64,000 nt of DNA from Gemmatimonadota bacterium (GTDB lineage Bacteria; Gemmatimonadota; Gemmatimonadetes; Gemmatimonadales; Gemmatimonadaceae), in assembly GCA_040388625.1 (NCBI GenBank), contig JAZKBK010000003.1, positions 62,001 to 126,000 on the forward strand, written 5' to 3'. The notes beneath the pieces were generated by a model. That model was not told the origin of the DNA. It saw only the letters and a list, made by a program, of their open reading frames with translations, and ran no database searches. Shown one piece after another: positions 53,189 through 63,958 of this stretch (its first letter is position 1; the number at the start of each line of letters is the position of its first letter). A program made the position numbers and the translations under genes.

Positions 53189-54118
53189 CTACTGACGATT
53201 TATTTGACAGTCTGGTACCAGAAGTCGTGCCGCAAGCGGCTCGACTACCGCTGTAAAAGGCGTATTTCCAATCAATTCGCCATCCGCCTGGGCCGGAAGA
53301 ATGGGGGCTGTCTGTACCATGATACTCTCGCCTTGCATGTAGGTCATCGCTGGATCGGCCCTGAAGTCACGAAACAACAGTTTATAGGTGATCCTCGCAA
53401 TATCTACCACGGTAACTGGATCGAAGATACACACATCCAGCTTACCGTCATCCCGGCGAATGCCCTCGCCCAACGTTACGAGGCCGTTGAGGAGCACGCC
53501 GAAATTCGCCACGAGCACCACGGCGGCCTCTCGGGTCACGGTGCTGCCGTCGACGGTTACCCTGGCAGTGAATCTTCGGCGACGAAGTACGTGGGCGGAT
53601 CCGGCAACGACATAGGCCATGACGCCGGCGCGGCGCTTCCAGGCCGGCGATGTTCCGGCGATCATGGAGGCATCTATTCCCACGCCAGCGCCGATGACGA
53701 ACCGAGTGCCGTCGCCCAGGCGTCCAAGATCCACCAGGGCCTCGTCGCCCCGAACGAGTGCTTTGATCGCGCGCCGTACACTCAAGGGGATTCCGAGCGC
53801 GCGGGCGAGCAGGTTTCCGGTGCCCCCCGGCAAGACGCCCACAGGCGGTCCGCCAGGCGATAGCGCGCCGATCACCTCGACGGCGGTTCCGTCGCCGCCA
53901 AGCGTGAATATCGCGTCGTAGTCGCCGCCCCGCACTGCCAGGAGCTCGGCTGCATGGCCGCGACGTTCGGTCACGATTACATCGCACGCGATCTCCAACT
54001 TTGCGAACGTACGAATCGCGGAGGTGATCGAGCGTGCACCGCTACGTGAAGCGGGGTTCGCAATCAACAGTGCGCTGCGAATCCGCGCGCGATCCACGCT
54101 GCTCCGCGCGGATCGCAT
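53189..54118 (-). CDS. Diacylglycerol/lipid kinase family protein
   Basis: This 309-residue DagK-type enzyme phosphorylates a lipid, likely diacylglycerol or a related alcohol. It starts MRSARSSVDRARIRSALLIANPASR. The nucleotide site FTLGGDGTAVEVIGAL and the following GVLPGGTGNLLARALGIP are diagnostic. The C-terminal half has a beta sandwich ending TPFTAVVEPLAARLLVP. The ATG overlaps the TamB stop (ATGA). It lies in an envelope-linked run, consistent with phospholipid recycling. Confidence 0.9.
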   Translation of the reverse strand: MRSARSSVDRARIRSALLIANPASRSGARSITSAIRTFAKLEIACDVIVTERRGHAAELLAVRGGDYDAIFTLGGDGTAVEVIGALSPGGPPVGVLPGGTGNLLARALGIPLSVRRAIKALVRGDEALVDLGRLGDGTRFVIGAGVGIDASMIAGTSPAWKRRAGVMAYVVAGSAHVLRRRRFTARVTVDGSTVTREAAVVLVANFGVLLNGLVTLGEGIRRDDGKLDVCIFDPVTVVDIARITYKLLFRDFRADPAMTYMQGESIMVQTAPILPAQADGELIGNTPFTAVVEPLAARLLVPDCQINRQ

Positions 54119-57100
54119 CAGAAACGCCAGGAACGAAGGAAGTCGATGCCGAGCTGCGGCGGCGTTTGCTGAAATGTCTGCAGCGCTCCCGGACGGGAAC
54201 ACAGCAGATCCGTCGTGCCGGGCTCGACGCCTAGCTGCGCTGTATAGCTCTGACTCAGCCGGTACTCGAGGCGAAGTCCCAGATTGCGCTGGAAGCTCGC
54301 AGCGCTACGCAGGTTTTCAGCGCAGAATCCGGTGCTGAAGTTGAGAAAGAGGTTGTTGTTCAGCTGCTTGCCAACGAGCGCACGAGTGTTGAGCAGATTG
54401 CTGTAGAAAGTCGCGTTGTCGGCGGTGCCAGGGGCCTGTGGTGCAAGAAGCGCCGGCGTCTGAAGCTCGACGACGTCGAACACAGATCTTGGAATCGCGC
54501 TGCTGATGATGTTGCCTGCGGAGCGTACGGCCACGTTCGCGAGCTGATTGACGTACTGCGCGGAAGTGTAATCGAGCGCGAACGCTGGCTCGCCGGTAAT
54601 GAGGTAGCTGAGAAGATCGGACTGTGAGAGCGGCAGGTTATCGGCGCTGGAAAGCGCGAGCGACGGAGCTGAGAGGGTTCCTCCGATGGTCGCGCGGATC
54701 CGAATGTCCTGGCCATTGAGGCTCTGCGCCGGCTTGCGCACAGTATTGATCGCGGTGATGTCGAGTGCCGGATCGAGATCCGGCGTCCCGAAGAATCGCA
54801 AGGTCCCCTGCTCCACGTCGAACGTGGGCTGGACGAATGGGACGACGTCGAGCCGATAGGTGCCGCGCACGGTGTTGAGCTGGCCGTCCAGCGCAAGTTG
54901 TGAGCGTTCGCCGGTCACCGGACTCCTGCCGAGCGTGACGTTGAGCGAGCCGCCCAGCTTGATGTTCGCTTCGGCCGATCTCAGCCAGACGTCATCGCCG
55001 ATGCTGACGGACACGTTGTCCAGACGCAGATTCTTCGTGAACTCGCTCGGCGCGGTGGGTAGAATCGCGCGATTGCTCGCGACGGTGGTATCTACAACAT
55101 CAAGCAGTTCCGGATCGTTGAGATCCACGAGGCGTTTGGTGATCAGCTCGGGGATGTACACGGTGCCACGATCGACGCGCACGGCACCGGTTACCCTGGC
55201 ACCGGAGTACGGACCGGTGAGAGAGATTGGCGAGGTCGTGCTGACATCGAGCGAGGCGAGCCCGCGCCTATCAACTGCGCGGAAGTTCTGCGCCGTCGCC
55301 TTGAGCGCGAAGACGGGATTGTCGTACTGCGACAATGCGACGTTTCCAGTGACATCGAGCGTTCCACGACGCTCGCGGGCTGTGGTTGCGGAGAGCTTCT
55401 TCAGGAAGACGGTGTCGCCGCTCAGCGCGATGTTCGCGTCGAGGCGATCGAGGCGAACGCCCATCGGCGCAATCGTTGCGGCGCCACTATCGACTACGAT
55501 GCTGCCGTTTAGATGCGGATGAGCGGTGGTGCCACTGACGTCGACGCGCGCAGTGAGAGCGCCGCGAATGTTGCTGACACCGCTACCGAAGAGCTCGAGC
55601 AACGCGAGACTGAGACCGTCCGTGCGCAACGATCCGTGAATCGAATCACCAAGGAAGGCGATGTTGCGGATCGCGACCGATCCGCCCTGCGTGCGTGACA
55701 GAATCACGGAATCGACCGTCACGCCGCGCGCGCCGGACTCCAGATGCACCGGCGAGCCGAGCGAGTACGAGTTGACGGAGTCGACGTCCACTCGGGCGGA
55801 ATCGACGCGGAAGTTCACGGCACCGGAATCGCCGCGCGAGACGTTGCCCGATGCCGAGGCGCGCGCCGAGCCCGTTCCAACGAAATCGGCGCGGAACGCC
55901 GCGTCGGAACCGTTGCTGATTCGCAGGCCGACGGTGGCCTGACTCACCGGGACCGGGCCGGCGGAAAGAGTATCAGCCGTCAGTGCCACCACCCCGCTCG
56001 GCTTGGCGCCGAGGTCGCGCATCGCATAGCTGGCGTGGAGGCTGCGCACGCGAGCGGGACCAGCGATGACGTCGCGCGCGGCCGCGGTACCCTGTGCCTG
56101 CAATGCCGATGGCGCACCGCTCAGCGTGCCCTTCACCGTGACCGCGCCTGACGACACACTGCTGTGATCACCTGCCGCGGGCAGCGATCCATCGCCCAGC
56201 AGCCGCCGAACGTCATTCAGCGATGCAAGGTCGACCTGAAAATTGAGCGAGCCCGTGCGATTTGCCGCGGATGCGATGGTTCCGCGCGCGTTCGCAACCG
56301 TGCCGCCGGTGGCAAGCATCAGCGTATCGACAGTGATGAGCCCGTCGCCAAACCGCACCTTCGCCGATGACGGCAGCAGTGCGGTATTCGCTACACGCGA
56401 GTCGAGCAGCGACGCGGATGCGGACCCTGTAAAGTCAGGCAGCGAATCACCGGTGATGTCGATCGCGTACGTTCCGTTCAACGACGTGTGTGGGAGAGAC
56501 TCGTTCCCAAGCAGAGTCCGCAGATTCGCATTCGACACGCTTCCGGTACCGTGCGCGCCATAGTTCGGCGGATCGGCATCCACGCGGCCGTCGAAGGCGA
56601 GAGTTCCGCCGTCGCCGGAGAGAGAGGTAGTGAAGCGAAGATCCGGACTTTGACCCTGCACGCGAATCGGACCACTCAACGACTCGCGCAGAGGGAGATT
56701 GACATAGGACTTGCGCAACGTCTCGAACGCGAGTGGCTGGGCCTGCAGATCGAGATCGTATGTGAGGTACAGATCACCCCAGGTCACGCGTCCGTTGCCT
56801 GACACGTGCGATTGCGGACCGTCTCCGTCCTGATGGGTGAGCTGCGCGTTGCTGAAACGAACGTCGAGCCAGCTCGAGTCGAGCACGGCAGTCCCCGAGA
56901 CGGTGCCGTTCAGACGGGGAAAGTTCTTGTTGAGATACTGCAGGGTTCGCAGGTCGAGCGTCGTGACGTTCACCGCGAAGTCGTGAAATTCGGTGAACGC
57001 CGGCGAGAAGATGTTGAGCTCGCCCTTGCCGCTAGCCACGGTGACTGCGCCGGGTACGTGAGCATCCGCGAACCTGAGCTGGGAATCCTCGACATGAAAC

Positions 57101-58314
57101 CGGGCGAGGTTTCCACCCGACGCACGCACCGTTCCAGTGATGTCGCCCTGCCAGTCATACGGGAACGGCTTGCCGTTCAATGTTCGGAGCAGGTCGAAAT
57201 TGACCGGGGATGCCGTGAGCTGGACGTCACTCACGATCAGCGTGTCCTCGCCCGTCGTAAACGTCATTCGCCCACGCAGCCGGGAGCGCGTCGAGCGTAC
57301 ATCCATGTTGCTGAGCGCAAAATCGGTGAGGTGGAGCTGCTTCGGCTGCGTACGAATGTCCAGGTCCGTACTGCCGGAGCCGGTCCGCGGGAGCGTGGGA
57401 TAGACCCATGCGATGTCGTTCAGCGACATCGAATCGGCGTGAACGTGAACGTCGTATCGGATAGGAAGGTCGCTTCCCCATACGATCTTTCCCTTCGCCC
57501 TTCCGGTCGAAGCCGGAAGGTTGACGCGTGGAAGGTCGAGCCATACGGAATCGCCGAGCTGCCTGACTACTCCGGCTGTGTTGGAGAACAGAAACGGCGG
57601 ATCAGCCTCGGCTACCTTCAGTCCGGTAAAGCGGAACAGCATTCCGGCGGTATCCGGATTGCTGATGCGCGCTGCAGGAAGGTCGACATCACCAGCAGTC
57701 CAACGCCAGGTTCGAGCGTATCCGTCGCCGGTGCGACGAATCTCGTGGTCCTTGCGTGTCAGTTCGAAGTGAATGGCACTATCGAGTGCAGCGTGTTTCA
57801 ACCACGGAGCGGGGTGCCACGGAAGCGTGAGTATGAAGGTCGCGTTGCGAACCTGCGCCGAGTCCATGACTATGAACGGACTGGGCTGCTTGGGCTGAAA
57901 TTTGGCCGGTTTCGATTCGCGAAATACCTGCCGGAAATTCCAGTCGCCATTCTCATGCTGGCGTATGTACACAACCGGATGCTCGACGCGGAGGTTGTGG
58001 AGTAGCACACGTCGGTCCAACAGGTCGCGAAGGTCGTAACCCACCGACACGCGTCCCGTCGCAATGAAAAGCGAGTCCTGTGTATCACGAATGGCGATGG
58101 AGTCGATGGTGACTCCCGTGAAGAACCCGTCGCTGATATGGCCCACGTACAGAGATCCGTGGATCCTTTGCTTGAGCGCTGAGACGACGAGCCGGCGAAT
58201 CTGTTCGCGGCCACGATCCGTCTGCGTTATGCCGAGCACGGCAAGCACGGCGAGCGAAAACAGCGTGAGCAGCGCAGCCGCGCTGCCAAGAACGATCCGG
58301 CCGCGAAGTGTCAC
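54118..58314 (-). CDS. tamB: TamB-like translocation and assembly protein
   Basis: This 1398-residue protein has an N-terminal signal anchor (IVLGSAAALLTLFSLAVLAVLG). A very long periplasmic region is rich in beta repeats with regularly placed Asp/Gly, as in AsmA/TamB bridge proteins. The C-terminal TamB domain (DUF490) is recognisable near IIGTISAPSLALSSADNLPLSQSDLLSYLITGEPAF-like text; the visible piece PLSQSDLLSYLITGEPAF is diagnostic. It ends in an aromatic residue (RSWRF). TamB bridges both membranes with TamA, whose gene lies four bases upstream. Length is close to the family norm. Confidence 0.92.
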   Translation of the reverse strand: MTLRGRIVLGSAAALLTLFSLAVLAVLGITQTDRGREQIRRLVVSALKQRIHGSLYVGHISDGFFTGVTIDSIAIRDTQDSLFIATGRVSVGYDLRDLLDRRVLLHNLRVEHPVVYIRQHENGDWNFRQVFRESKPAKFQPKQPSPFIVMDSAQVRNATFILTLPWHPAPWLKHAALDSAIHFELTRKDHEIRRTGDGYARTWRWTAGDVDLPAARISNPDTAGMLFRFTGLKVAEADPPFLFSNTAGVVRQLGDSVWLDLPRVNLPASTGRAKGKIVWGSDLPIRYDVHVHADSMSLNDIAWVYPTLPRTGSGSTDLDIRTQPKQLHLTDFALSNMDVRSTRSRLRGRMTFTTGEDTLIVSDVQLTASPVNFDLLRTLNGKPFPYDWQGDITGTVRASGGNLARFHVEDSQLRFADAHVPGAVTVASGKGELNIFSPAFTEFHDFAVNVTTLDLRTLQYLNKNFPRLNGTVSGTAVLDSSWLDVRFSNAQLTHQDGDGPQSHVSGNGRVTWGDLYLTYDLDLQAQPLAFETLRKSYVNLPLRESLSGPIRVQGQSPDLRFTTSLSGDGGTLAFDGRVDADPPNYGAHGTGSVSNANLRTLLGNESLPHTSLNGTYAIDITGDSLPDFTGSASASLLDSRVANTALLPSSAKVRFGDGLITVDTLMLATGGTVANARGTIASAANRTGSLNFQVDLASLNDVRRLLGDGSLPAAGDHSSVSSGAVTVKGTLSGAPSALQAQGTAAARDVIAGPARVRSLHASYAMRDLGAKPSGVVALTADTLSAGPVPVSQATVGLRISNGSDAAFRADFVGTGSARASASGNVSRGDSGAVNFRVDSARVDVDSVNSYSLGSPVHLESGARGVTVDSVILSRTQGGSVAIRNIAFLGDSIHGSLRTDGLSLALLELFGSGVSNIRGALTARVDVSGTTAHPHLNGSIVVDSGAATIAPMGVRLDRLDANIALSGDTVFLKKLSATTARERRGTLDVTGNVALSQYDNPVFALKATAQNFRAVDRRGLASLDVSTTSPISLTGPYSGARVTGAVRVDRGTVYIPELITKRLVDLNDPELLDVVDTTVASNRAILPTAPSEFTKNLRLDNVSVSIGDDVWLRSAEANIKLGGSLNVTLGRSPVTGERSQLALDGQLNTVRGTYRLDVVPFVQPTFDVEQGTLRFFGTPDLDPALDITAINTVRKPAQSLNGQDIRIRATIGGTLSAPSLALSSADNLPLSQSDLLSYLITGEPAFALDYTSAQYVNQLANVAVRSAGNIISSAIPRSVFDVVELQTPALLAPQAPGTADNATFYSNLLNTRALVGKQLNNNLFLNFSTGFCAENLRSAASFQRNLGLRLEYRLSQSYTAQLGVEPGTTDLLCSRPGALQTFQQTPPQLGIDFLRSWRF

Positions 58315-58317
58315 GCC

Positions 58318-60585
58318 CTAGAACGCCTGGCCAATTGCGAGGCCGAACGTGAGACGCTGTCCAAAGGACCTGTTCGTGGGCGGCTTGTAGCCCGCACATA
58401 CTCCGGGCGCCTGCACCGGCACCGGATGCGCGGGATCAGCGTAATCCGTCGTCACTCTGAGCGTGTTGCCCGGAGCCACACATGGAAGCGCGCCAGCGTC
58501 TGCATTGCTCTCGTAATACAGGGGGCCGACAGGCTGCGGATACGGATCGTAGCCGACAACGACACGAACGGGGCCAACAGGAGTCAATGCAGCAACCTGA
58601 ACTCCAGGCGTGACCTTGATCTGATAACCACCGAACGTGGAGCCAGCACCGCGGTTCCACACATCGCCCGCGTCGACGAAGACGCCGAACTGGAGCACAT
58701 CGGGCAGCACGGGGCTGCGAAGGCGCAGCTCGAGATTCGCGACGACCAGACTATTGCCACCCACGGGGACCACTCGTTTGGGCTTGGCTGTGCCAAGATA
58801 GCGGAAGTAGGTGTTGGTCTGTCCGCCGATATCAGGCACAGTCACGGTGTCGTACGACGGCGCGATGTAGGTGACGGCGCCGAGCTCGTTCTGCGCGAAT
58901 CCGCGCACGGAGCTTGGACCACCGGCATACAACCGCTCCTGCGGCGGAATGAAGCCGGCGTTCGTCTGGAAATTGCGACCGAAGACGAGGCCGCCTCGAA
59001 TGTGCATGGCCAGCACGTTGCCGCCGCCGATCGCGATGTATCGCGACGTCTCGGCGAGCAATGTGTTGAACTGCAATCCGGAGTCCGAGAGCACGAGGGG
59101 CGACGCGTGTCGTACCTCGAAGCGCGAAAGAGTTCCCGAGCTGGGCGCGATTGGATCGTTTGTCGCGTCGTGCACCACCACTGCGTTCACCACTCCGAGC
59201 CGCTGGTTCCGTTGAACGCGGTCACGTTCTTCCGCGGTACACAGGTTGAACACGGCACAGAACAGCGCGGGTTGCGATTCCGTTCGGCCGAAATCCATGG
59301 TGTAGCCGAACGTCACCGGAGTGCGTGCCCAGCGCTGATATTGCAGCGATGCGACGCCTCCTATCAATGTCGTTCGCACGTACACCTTGTACTCGCTGAC
59401 GCGGGACGTGTAAGCAGTGAGCGTCGGCACTGTGCGAAGTCCGAAGAACACCGGCTGGCGCAGTGTGGCACCGAGATAGTAGTTGAGGCGCTCGCTGTAC
59501 GGGTCCGCTTTCGCTTGCGGGCAGAGGTCTGGCGCGCCGTTGAGCGGGCTGCCGATGCCGATCTTGGAGACGCGCCCCTGAATCGTGAGATGGCGCGCAC
59601 CGTTCAGGAAATTGTAGTCGTCGAGCTCACCCGTGGCGCGGAAGCAGTCCAGCGTACCGTAGCCGCCGCCGAGCCGCGCGGCGTGCATCGTGTTCTCGGC
59701 GAGCGACACGTTCAGGGGTGCAATGGAATCGGGGCCAGCTCGCGAGCCTCCGGCGCTGTCCAGAGCAATCGCGACGTGCGTGTAGGCATCGGTCTGATAG
59801 AGAGCGCGCTGCGCGTCGATCAGTGCCTGTTCGCGGTAGAGCGCGCCGGAGTCGATGCCGATCACGCGTCGCACCGTACGATTGGAGATGTGCTGCTTCT
59901 TGTTGCGTGCGGGTGTGACCGCTATGGCCACCCCACCAAAGCGTGTGAGCTTTCCCGGGGTGATGGTAAGGGTGTCGAATGCGACGAGCCCACTGTCGGC
60001 GGTACCGAAGCTGTTGTGTGCAGTGACGGCGGGATAACCGGCGTTGCGGAGGCGTCGCGTCATGAGGTCGATCGCGGCGTCGATTTTCGTTCGGTCGAAG
60101 CGCTGGCCTGGCGCGATGGGGATACCGGCCTTCACGCTGCTCGCGTTCGGCAACGAATCGAGGCCCTTGATGACGAGACTGCGCAGCACGGTTGCGCGCC
60201 CTTCATGGATGTTGAACTCGACACGGATGCCGGAGCGTCCGGCGGCGATCCGCCCCGTATCGACCGTCACGGCTGGGAAGCCGCGCCGGCGGTAGAAGAG
60301 GATCAAGCGCAGGCGATCGTTTGCGAATTCCTGTTCGTCCAGACATCTGCGCGCGGAGAACGGAAGATCGAGGTAGCGCCGAGCCCACGCGGAGGGCGTA
60401 GTTACGATGGCGTTTGCCAGCTCCGCGTCGGTGAAACCGTGATTTCCGATGAAGTCCAGCCCACGCACCTCGGTGTCGCCCGAGTGGCAACCAAGGTCCT
60501 GTCCCCTGGCGATAGTTGGCAGAGCCAAGCAGGCGGCCAGAACGGTGGCCGCGGTGATTATCCTCTTGATGATGTCCGCGGTCAC
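58318..60585 (-). CDS. TamA/BamA-like Omp85 protein with about three POTRA domains
   Basis: This 755-residue outer-membrane protein starts at GTG 60585 with a signal peptide (IIKRIITAATVLAACLALPTIARGQ). Three POTRA-like units follow: VRGLDFIGNHGFTDAELANAI, VLRSLVIKGLDSLPNASSVKAG, and TRFGGVAIAVTP through the NRTVRRVIGIDSGALYREQ block. The barrel contains LYAGGPSSVRGFAQNELG (the L6-type VRGF/Y motif) and ends with a C-terminal Phe (GLAIGQAF). Three POTRAs and the adjacent tamB point to TamA rather than BamA. It is divergent from the peptide transporter across about 50 bp. Confidence 0.88.
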   Translation of the reverse strand: MTADIIKRIITAATVLAACLALPTIARGQDLGCHSGDTEVRGLDFIGNHGFTDAELANAIVTTPSAWARRYLDLPFSARRCLDEQEFANDRLRLILFYRRRGFPAVTVDTGRIAAGRSGIRVEFNIHEGRATVLRSLVIKGLDSLPNASSVKAGIPIAPGQRFDRTKIDAAIDLMTRRLRNAGYPAVTAHNSFGTADSGLVAFDTLTITPGKLTRFGGVAIAVTPARNKKQHISNRTVRRVIGIDSGALYREQALIDAQRALYQTDAYTHVAIALDSAGGSRAGPDSIAPLNVSLAENTMHAARLGGGYGTLDCFRATGELDDYNFLNGARHLTIQGRVSKIGIGSPLNGAPDLCPQAKADPYSERLNYYLGATLRQPVFFGLRTVPTLTAYTSRVSEYKVYVRTTLIGGVASLQYQRWARTPVTFGYTMDFGRTESQPALFCAVFNLCTAEERDRVQRNQRLGVVNAVVVHDATNDPIAPSSGTLSRFEVRHASPLVLSDSGLQFNTLLAETSRYIAIGGGNVLAMHIRGGLVFGRNFQTNAGFIPPQERLYAGGPSSVRGFAQNELGAVTYIAPSYDTVTVPDIGGQTNTYFRYLGTAKPKRVVPVGGNSLVVANLELRLRSPVLPDVLQFGVFVDAGDVWNRGAGSTFGGYQIKVTPGVQVAALTPVGPVRVVVGYDPYPQPVGPLYYESNADAGALPCVAPGNTLRVTTDYADPAHPVPVQAPGVCAGYKPPTNRSFGQRLTFGLAIGQAF

Positions 60586-60634
60586 AATTGACGCTCTAAT
60601 GATAGCCCGGTAAGTTCTCGCCTCGCACCCTATA

Positions 60635-62266
60635 ATGTCAACAGTTGCCCATTCGCGAGGGTTTCGCCCGTCGCGCCGTGCCATCCTCGCCGGCCTTGTA
60701 GCCCTGTCCGGCGTGGCCGGCCTGTCCGGTCCCGTAGCGTGCAGCGCGCCCGGAGTGCCAGACCGCCGCACGCTGATCGACTCCCGTGACAACTACGATC
60801 CAAGGTCTCTCGATCCGGCCCTCTCGACGGACGTCCCGACGGGGCGCGCCGTGTCCTATGTGTTCGACGGGCTCACGCGCTTCACGCCGAAGGCTGCGGT
60901 CGTCCCGGATCTGGCAACGTCGTGGGAGCTGGCTTCCGATGGGATAACCTACACGTTCCATCTGCGAAACGGCGTTCGATTTCACGATGGCACGAGCTTC
61001 TCCGCCTCCGACGTGAGGCACTCGTGGCAACGGGTGCTCGATCCTGCTACCAAGGGCGGCCGCGGATGGCCACTGTATCCGATCCGCGGCGCGCAGGAGT
61101 TTGCCGCTGGAAAGGCGCCGAGCATCTCGGGGCTGAAAGTGGTGGATGACAGCACCATACAGATCACGCTCACCGAGCCGTTCGCAATCTTTCCCAAGAT
61201 GCTCGCGATGCCCGCAACGGCGATTGTCCCGAAAGTGACTCCGCCCGACTTCGGCGAGCACCCGATCGGCACCGGGCCCTGGAAGTTCGTTGCATGGCAC
61301 CACGATGACTACCTGCTCTTCGCGCGCAACATGCAGTATCACGATGGTGCCCCGCTCGCGGATTCACTCGAGGCTCGCATCATTCCGGAATTGAGTACTG
61401 CCGAGGCGGAGTTCCAGGCCGGCAACGTCGACGTGCTGCAGGTTCCGGCGCAGGAATCACCGTCGTGGGAATCCAACGAAGAAACACGTCCGCTGCTGCA
61501 GTCGGCCCCGTCGCTGCGTTTGATCTACGGTGCCATAAATACGACCCGCGGGCCGTTACGCGACGTGAGGGTGCGTCAGGCGATCAATCTCGCGGTCGAT
61601 CGAGGCATGATTCTGAGACGGCTGATGGGCGGACGCGGCACACTTGCAGCCGGCGTGATTCCGCCATCGCTCGATGGTTTCAATCCATCACTCGCTGCGT
61701 ATCCGTACGACACTGCGCGTGCGCGTGCGCTACTAAAGGACGCCGGTTATCCCAACGGAATCGACATAGAGCTGTGGACGTCGCAGAGCGAGCAATTCCC
61801 GCGCATCGCGCAGACGATCCAGGCATACCTCGCGCAGGTCGGCATCCGCGTAACGATCGTTCAGCGCGACGCCTCGTCGATGCGCGAGGCGGCGCGGAAC
61901 GGCAAGACCGACATCGCCCTCAAGGACTGGTACGCCGATTATCCGGACGCCGAGAATTTTCTCTATCCCCTGTTGCACAGCAACAACCGCGGCGTTGGCG
62001 GCAACGTATCGTTCTTCAGCAACGCTACGTTCGACAGCGTAGTTTCCAGAGCGCGCAGAGAACCGGACGATCAGAAAAGGTTCGCGTTGTATCGCGAGGC
62101 GGATTCGCTGGCGCACGAACAGGCACCGATGCTGTTCATGTTCTTCTATACGGAATTGTACGCCGTACAGCCATGGCTCAATGGATTCACCGTGCCGTCG
62201 ATCTTCACCGGCGAGCGATGGACCACGGCGCACATCGAGCGACCGCCAAAGACGGCACCGAAGTGA
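60635..62266 (+). CDS. Peptide-type ABC transporter substrate-binding protein (family 5)
   Basis: This 543-residue SBP has an N-terminus with a twin-arginine-like [14 protein letters not shown] segment and a nearby Cys (PVACSAPG) that does not form a good lipobox. It may be Tat-exported or a lipoprotein. The mature chain has [53 protein letters not shown], which is the SBP_bac_5 signature, and a C-terminal [12 protein letters not shown]. It delivers di- or oligopeptides or other solutes to the permease next door. A TATAAT overlaps the ATG, probably by chance. Confidence 0.92.
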   Translation: MSTVAHSRGFRPSRRAILAGLVALSGVAGLSGPVACSAPGVPDRRTLIDSRDNYDPRSLDPALSTDVPTGRAVSYVFDGLTRFTPKAAVVPDLATSWELASDGITYTFHLRNGVRFHDGTSFSASDVRHSWQRVLDPATKGGRGWPLYPIRGAQEFAAGKAPSISGLKVVDDSTIQITLTEPFAIFPKMLAMPATAIVPKVTPPDFGEHPIGTGPWKFVAWHHDDYLLFARNMQYHDGAPLADSLEARIIPELSTAEAEFQAGNVDVLQVPAQESPSWESNEETRPLLQSAPSLRLIYGAINTTRGPLRDVRVRQAINLAVDRGMILRRLMGGRGTLAAGVIPPSLDGFNPSLAAYPYDTARARALLKDAGYPNGIDIELWTSQSEQFPRIAQTIQAYLAQVGIRVTIVQRDASSMREAARNGKTDIALKDWYADYPDAENFLYPLLHSNNRGVGGNVSFFSNATFDSVVSRARREPDDQKRFALYREADSLAHEQAPMLFMFFYTELYAVQPWLNGFTVPSIFTGERWTTAHIERPPKTAPK

Positions 62267-63180
62267 CGTCATACATCATTCGCCGGCTGCTACTCGCGAT
62301 ACCGACTCTGTTCGGTGTGCTGGTCGTCACCTTTCTGCTGCTGTACATCGCCCCGGGCGACCCGGTGCAGGAGATGGTGGGCGAGCGCGCCGATTCCGCG
62401 ACGATAGCGAGGCTGCGCAAGGAGCTGCGACTGGACGAGCCGGTTCTCTCGCAGTTCACGCACTACGCCGGCGGTGTTCTCCGCGGCGACCTCGGCACTT
62501 CCTACATCACACGCAGGCCGATTCTGAGCGACGTACTCGAGCGCTTCCCGAAGACGCTGCTGCTCGCCGGCACCGCGATGCTGTTCGCTTCGATAACCGG
62601 AATCCTCATAGGTGTGTTGAGCGCGCAACACCCGGGTGGCTGGTTCGACCGGATATCACTTGGCGGAGCCTATCTCGGGATTTCGTTCCCCGTGTACTGG
62701 GTTGGACTGCTCCTGATACTGCTGTTCGCGGTGACACTGCACTGGCTTCCGCCGTCGGGATACGGCGGAATTCGGCATCTGATTCTTCCGGCGCTCGCAC
62801 TCGGGACACGCTCCGTCGCATTTCTCGCGCGCGTAACCCGGTCGGCGATGCTCGACGTTCTCAACAGCGACTTCGTGCGCACCGCACGAGCGAAGGGCCT
62901 GAGCGAGCGGGCGGTAGTTCTCAAGCACGGACTGCGGAACGCACTCATTCCGGTGATCACCGTACTCGGCCTCGACTTCGGGTACTATCTCACAGGCAGC
63001 ATACTCACAGAGACGATCTTCAGCTGGCCGGGACTCGGGCGCTACGTCGTCAACGCTATTTCCCGGCGCGACCTTCCCGCGATTCAGGGGAGCGTGCTGT
63101 TCCTGAGTGTGATCTTCGTACTCGTAAACCTCCTCACCGACCTCGCGTACGCCAAGGCCGACAAGCGTGTGAACCTATGA
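62263..63180 (+). CDS. DppB/OppB-type ABC transporter permease
   Basis: This 305-residue inner-membrane permease starts at GTG 62263, overlapping the binding-protein stop (GTGA). It opens [33 protein letters not shown], the DppB hallmark. The coupling loop [28 protein letters not shown] and six TMs follow. [19 protein letters not shown] is also typical. Its partner DppC is not adjacent; the nearest is at 18213-19034, and no ATPase is in the window. Confidence 0.93.
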   Translation: MTSYIIRRLLLAIPTLFGVLVVTFLLLYIAPGDPVQEMVGERADSATIARLRKELRLDEPVLSQFTHYAGGVLRGDLGTSYITRRPILSDVLERFPKTLLLAGTAMLFASITGILIGVLSAQHPGGWFDRISLGGAYLGISFPVYWVGLLLILLFAVTLHWLPPSGYGGIRHLILPALALGTRSVAFLARVTRSAMLDVLNSDFVRTARAKGLSERAVVLKHGLRNALIPVITVLGLDFGYYLTGSILTETIFSWPGLGRYVVNAISRRDLPAIQGSVLFLSVIFVLVNLLTDLAYAKADKRVNL

Positions 63181-63575
63181 CCGAACTTCGACAGAACATC
63201 TCCAGCGGCGGACCGTGGGAGGATGTGGTTGGCTACTCCCGCGCGGTGCGCACCGGCAATCACGTATTCGTTGCCGGTACGACCGCGGTCGGCACTGACG
63301 GAAAGATCGTCGGCGACCGCGACGCATACGCACAGACGGTGCAAGCACTACGCACGATCGAAGCGGCGCTGAAACAGGCAGGCGCAAAGCTGTCCGACGT
63401 CGTGCGCACGCGCATGTTCGTAACCGACATCTCGAATTGGGAAGCGATCGGACGCGCGCACGGAGAGTTCTTCCGCGACATCAGACCTGCGGCAACGATG
63501 GTGGAAGTGACCCGCCTGATAGATCCGGCGATGCTCGTGGAGATCGAGGCCGACGCAGTGATCGCGGGTTCGTAG
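63177..63575 (+). CDS. RidA-family (YjgF/YER057c/UK114) protein
   Basis: This 132-residue protein has [26 protein letters not shown] at its N-terminus and ends with the RidA block [29 protein letters not shown]. In true RidA an Arg in the 'RPA' segment binds the substrate carboxylate; it is present here as [10 protein letters not shown]. RidA deaminates reactive enamine/imine intermediates. The ATG overlaps the permease stop (ATGA), so it is co-translated with a transporter, as if handling an imported amino compound. Confidence 0.92.
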   Translation: MTELRQNISSGGPWEDVVGYSRAVRTGNHVFVAGTTAVGTDGKIVGDRDAYAQTVQALRTIEAALKQAGAKLSDVVRTRMFVTDISNWEAIGRAHGEFFRDIRPAATMVEVTRLIDPAMLVEIEADAVIAGS

Positions 63576-63625
63576 CGCACCAAGTCCTGCCGCGATCAAA
63601 CGAGACCCACTCAAGTCGTGGAGCG

Positions 63626-63958
63626 TCAGTCGAGATCAAACGCCACGAGCAGGGCGGCGTTCAGCTCAACCACCTTGGGCCGTGCGAGCGAGCCCACGTA
63701 GTGAGTCAGAGCGGATTTCGGCACGAGGAGAAGTTGGTCGCAGTTGACGACCGAGTCGTGTTTCAAACCTTCGCTAATCCCGACCGCAACTTCAGTGGAC
63801 CGCCCATCATCGTTCGTGTTGATCGCAGCGCAAACTACCTTGTCTGCCTTCGAGTCGCAGAGCGTTTGCCGACTCACAACTACGACGCACCGCGCACGCT
63901 TCGGATCGTTTCCGGGCGCAGGTGAAACACGGTAAATCTCGCCTCTGGTCAGACTCAC
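63626..63958 (-). CDS. PemK/MazF-family toxin
   Basis: This 110-residue protein starts at GTG 63958 with SLTRGEIYRVSPAPGNDPKRARCVVVVSR, the MazF beta-barrel opening. KVVCAAINTN and VNCDQLLLVPKSAL follow, including the segment around the second strand that holds catalytic residues. MazF toxins are sequence-specific endoribonucleases that stop translation. The start overlaps the stop of an upstream gene (GTGA), as expected of an antitoxin-toxin pair. Confidence 0.85.
   Translation of the reverse strand: MSLTRGEIYRVSPAPGNDPKRARCVVVVSRQTLCDSKADKVVCAAINTNDDGRSTEVAVGISEGLKHDSVVNCDQLLLVPKSALTHYVGSLARPKVVELNAALLVAFDLD

Noticed and set aside
56806..58005. 399-codon plus-strand open frame
   Set aside because: It is antisense to tamB, with no domain pattern.
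58426..60591. 721-codon open frame on the plus strand
   Set aside because: It runs antisense to the TamA-like gene; its residues are rich in Arg, His and Glu with no domain. High GC removes stops from the opposite frame.
60631..60636. TATAAT as a promoter for the peptide-binding protein
   Set aside because: It overlaps the ATG, so transcription would start inside the gene. No spaced -35 is present and no later start codon fits.
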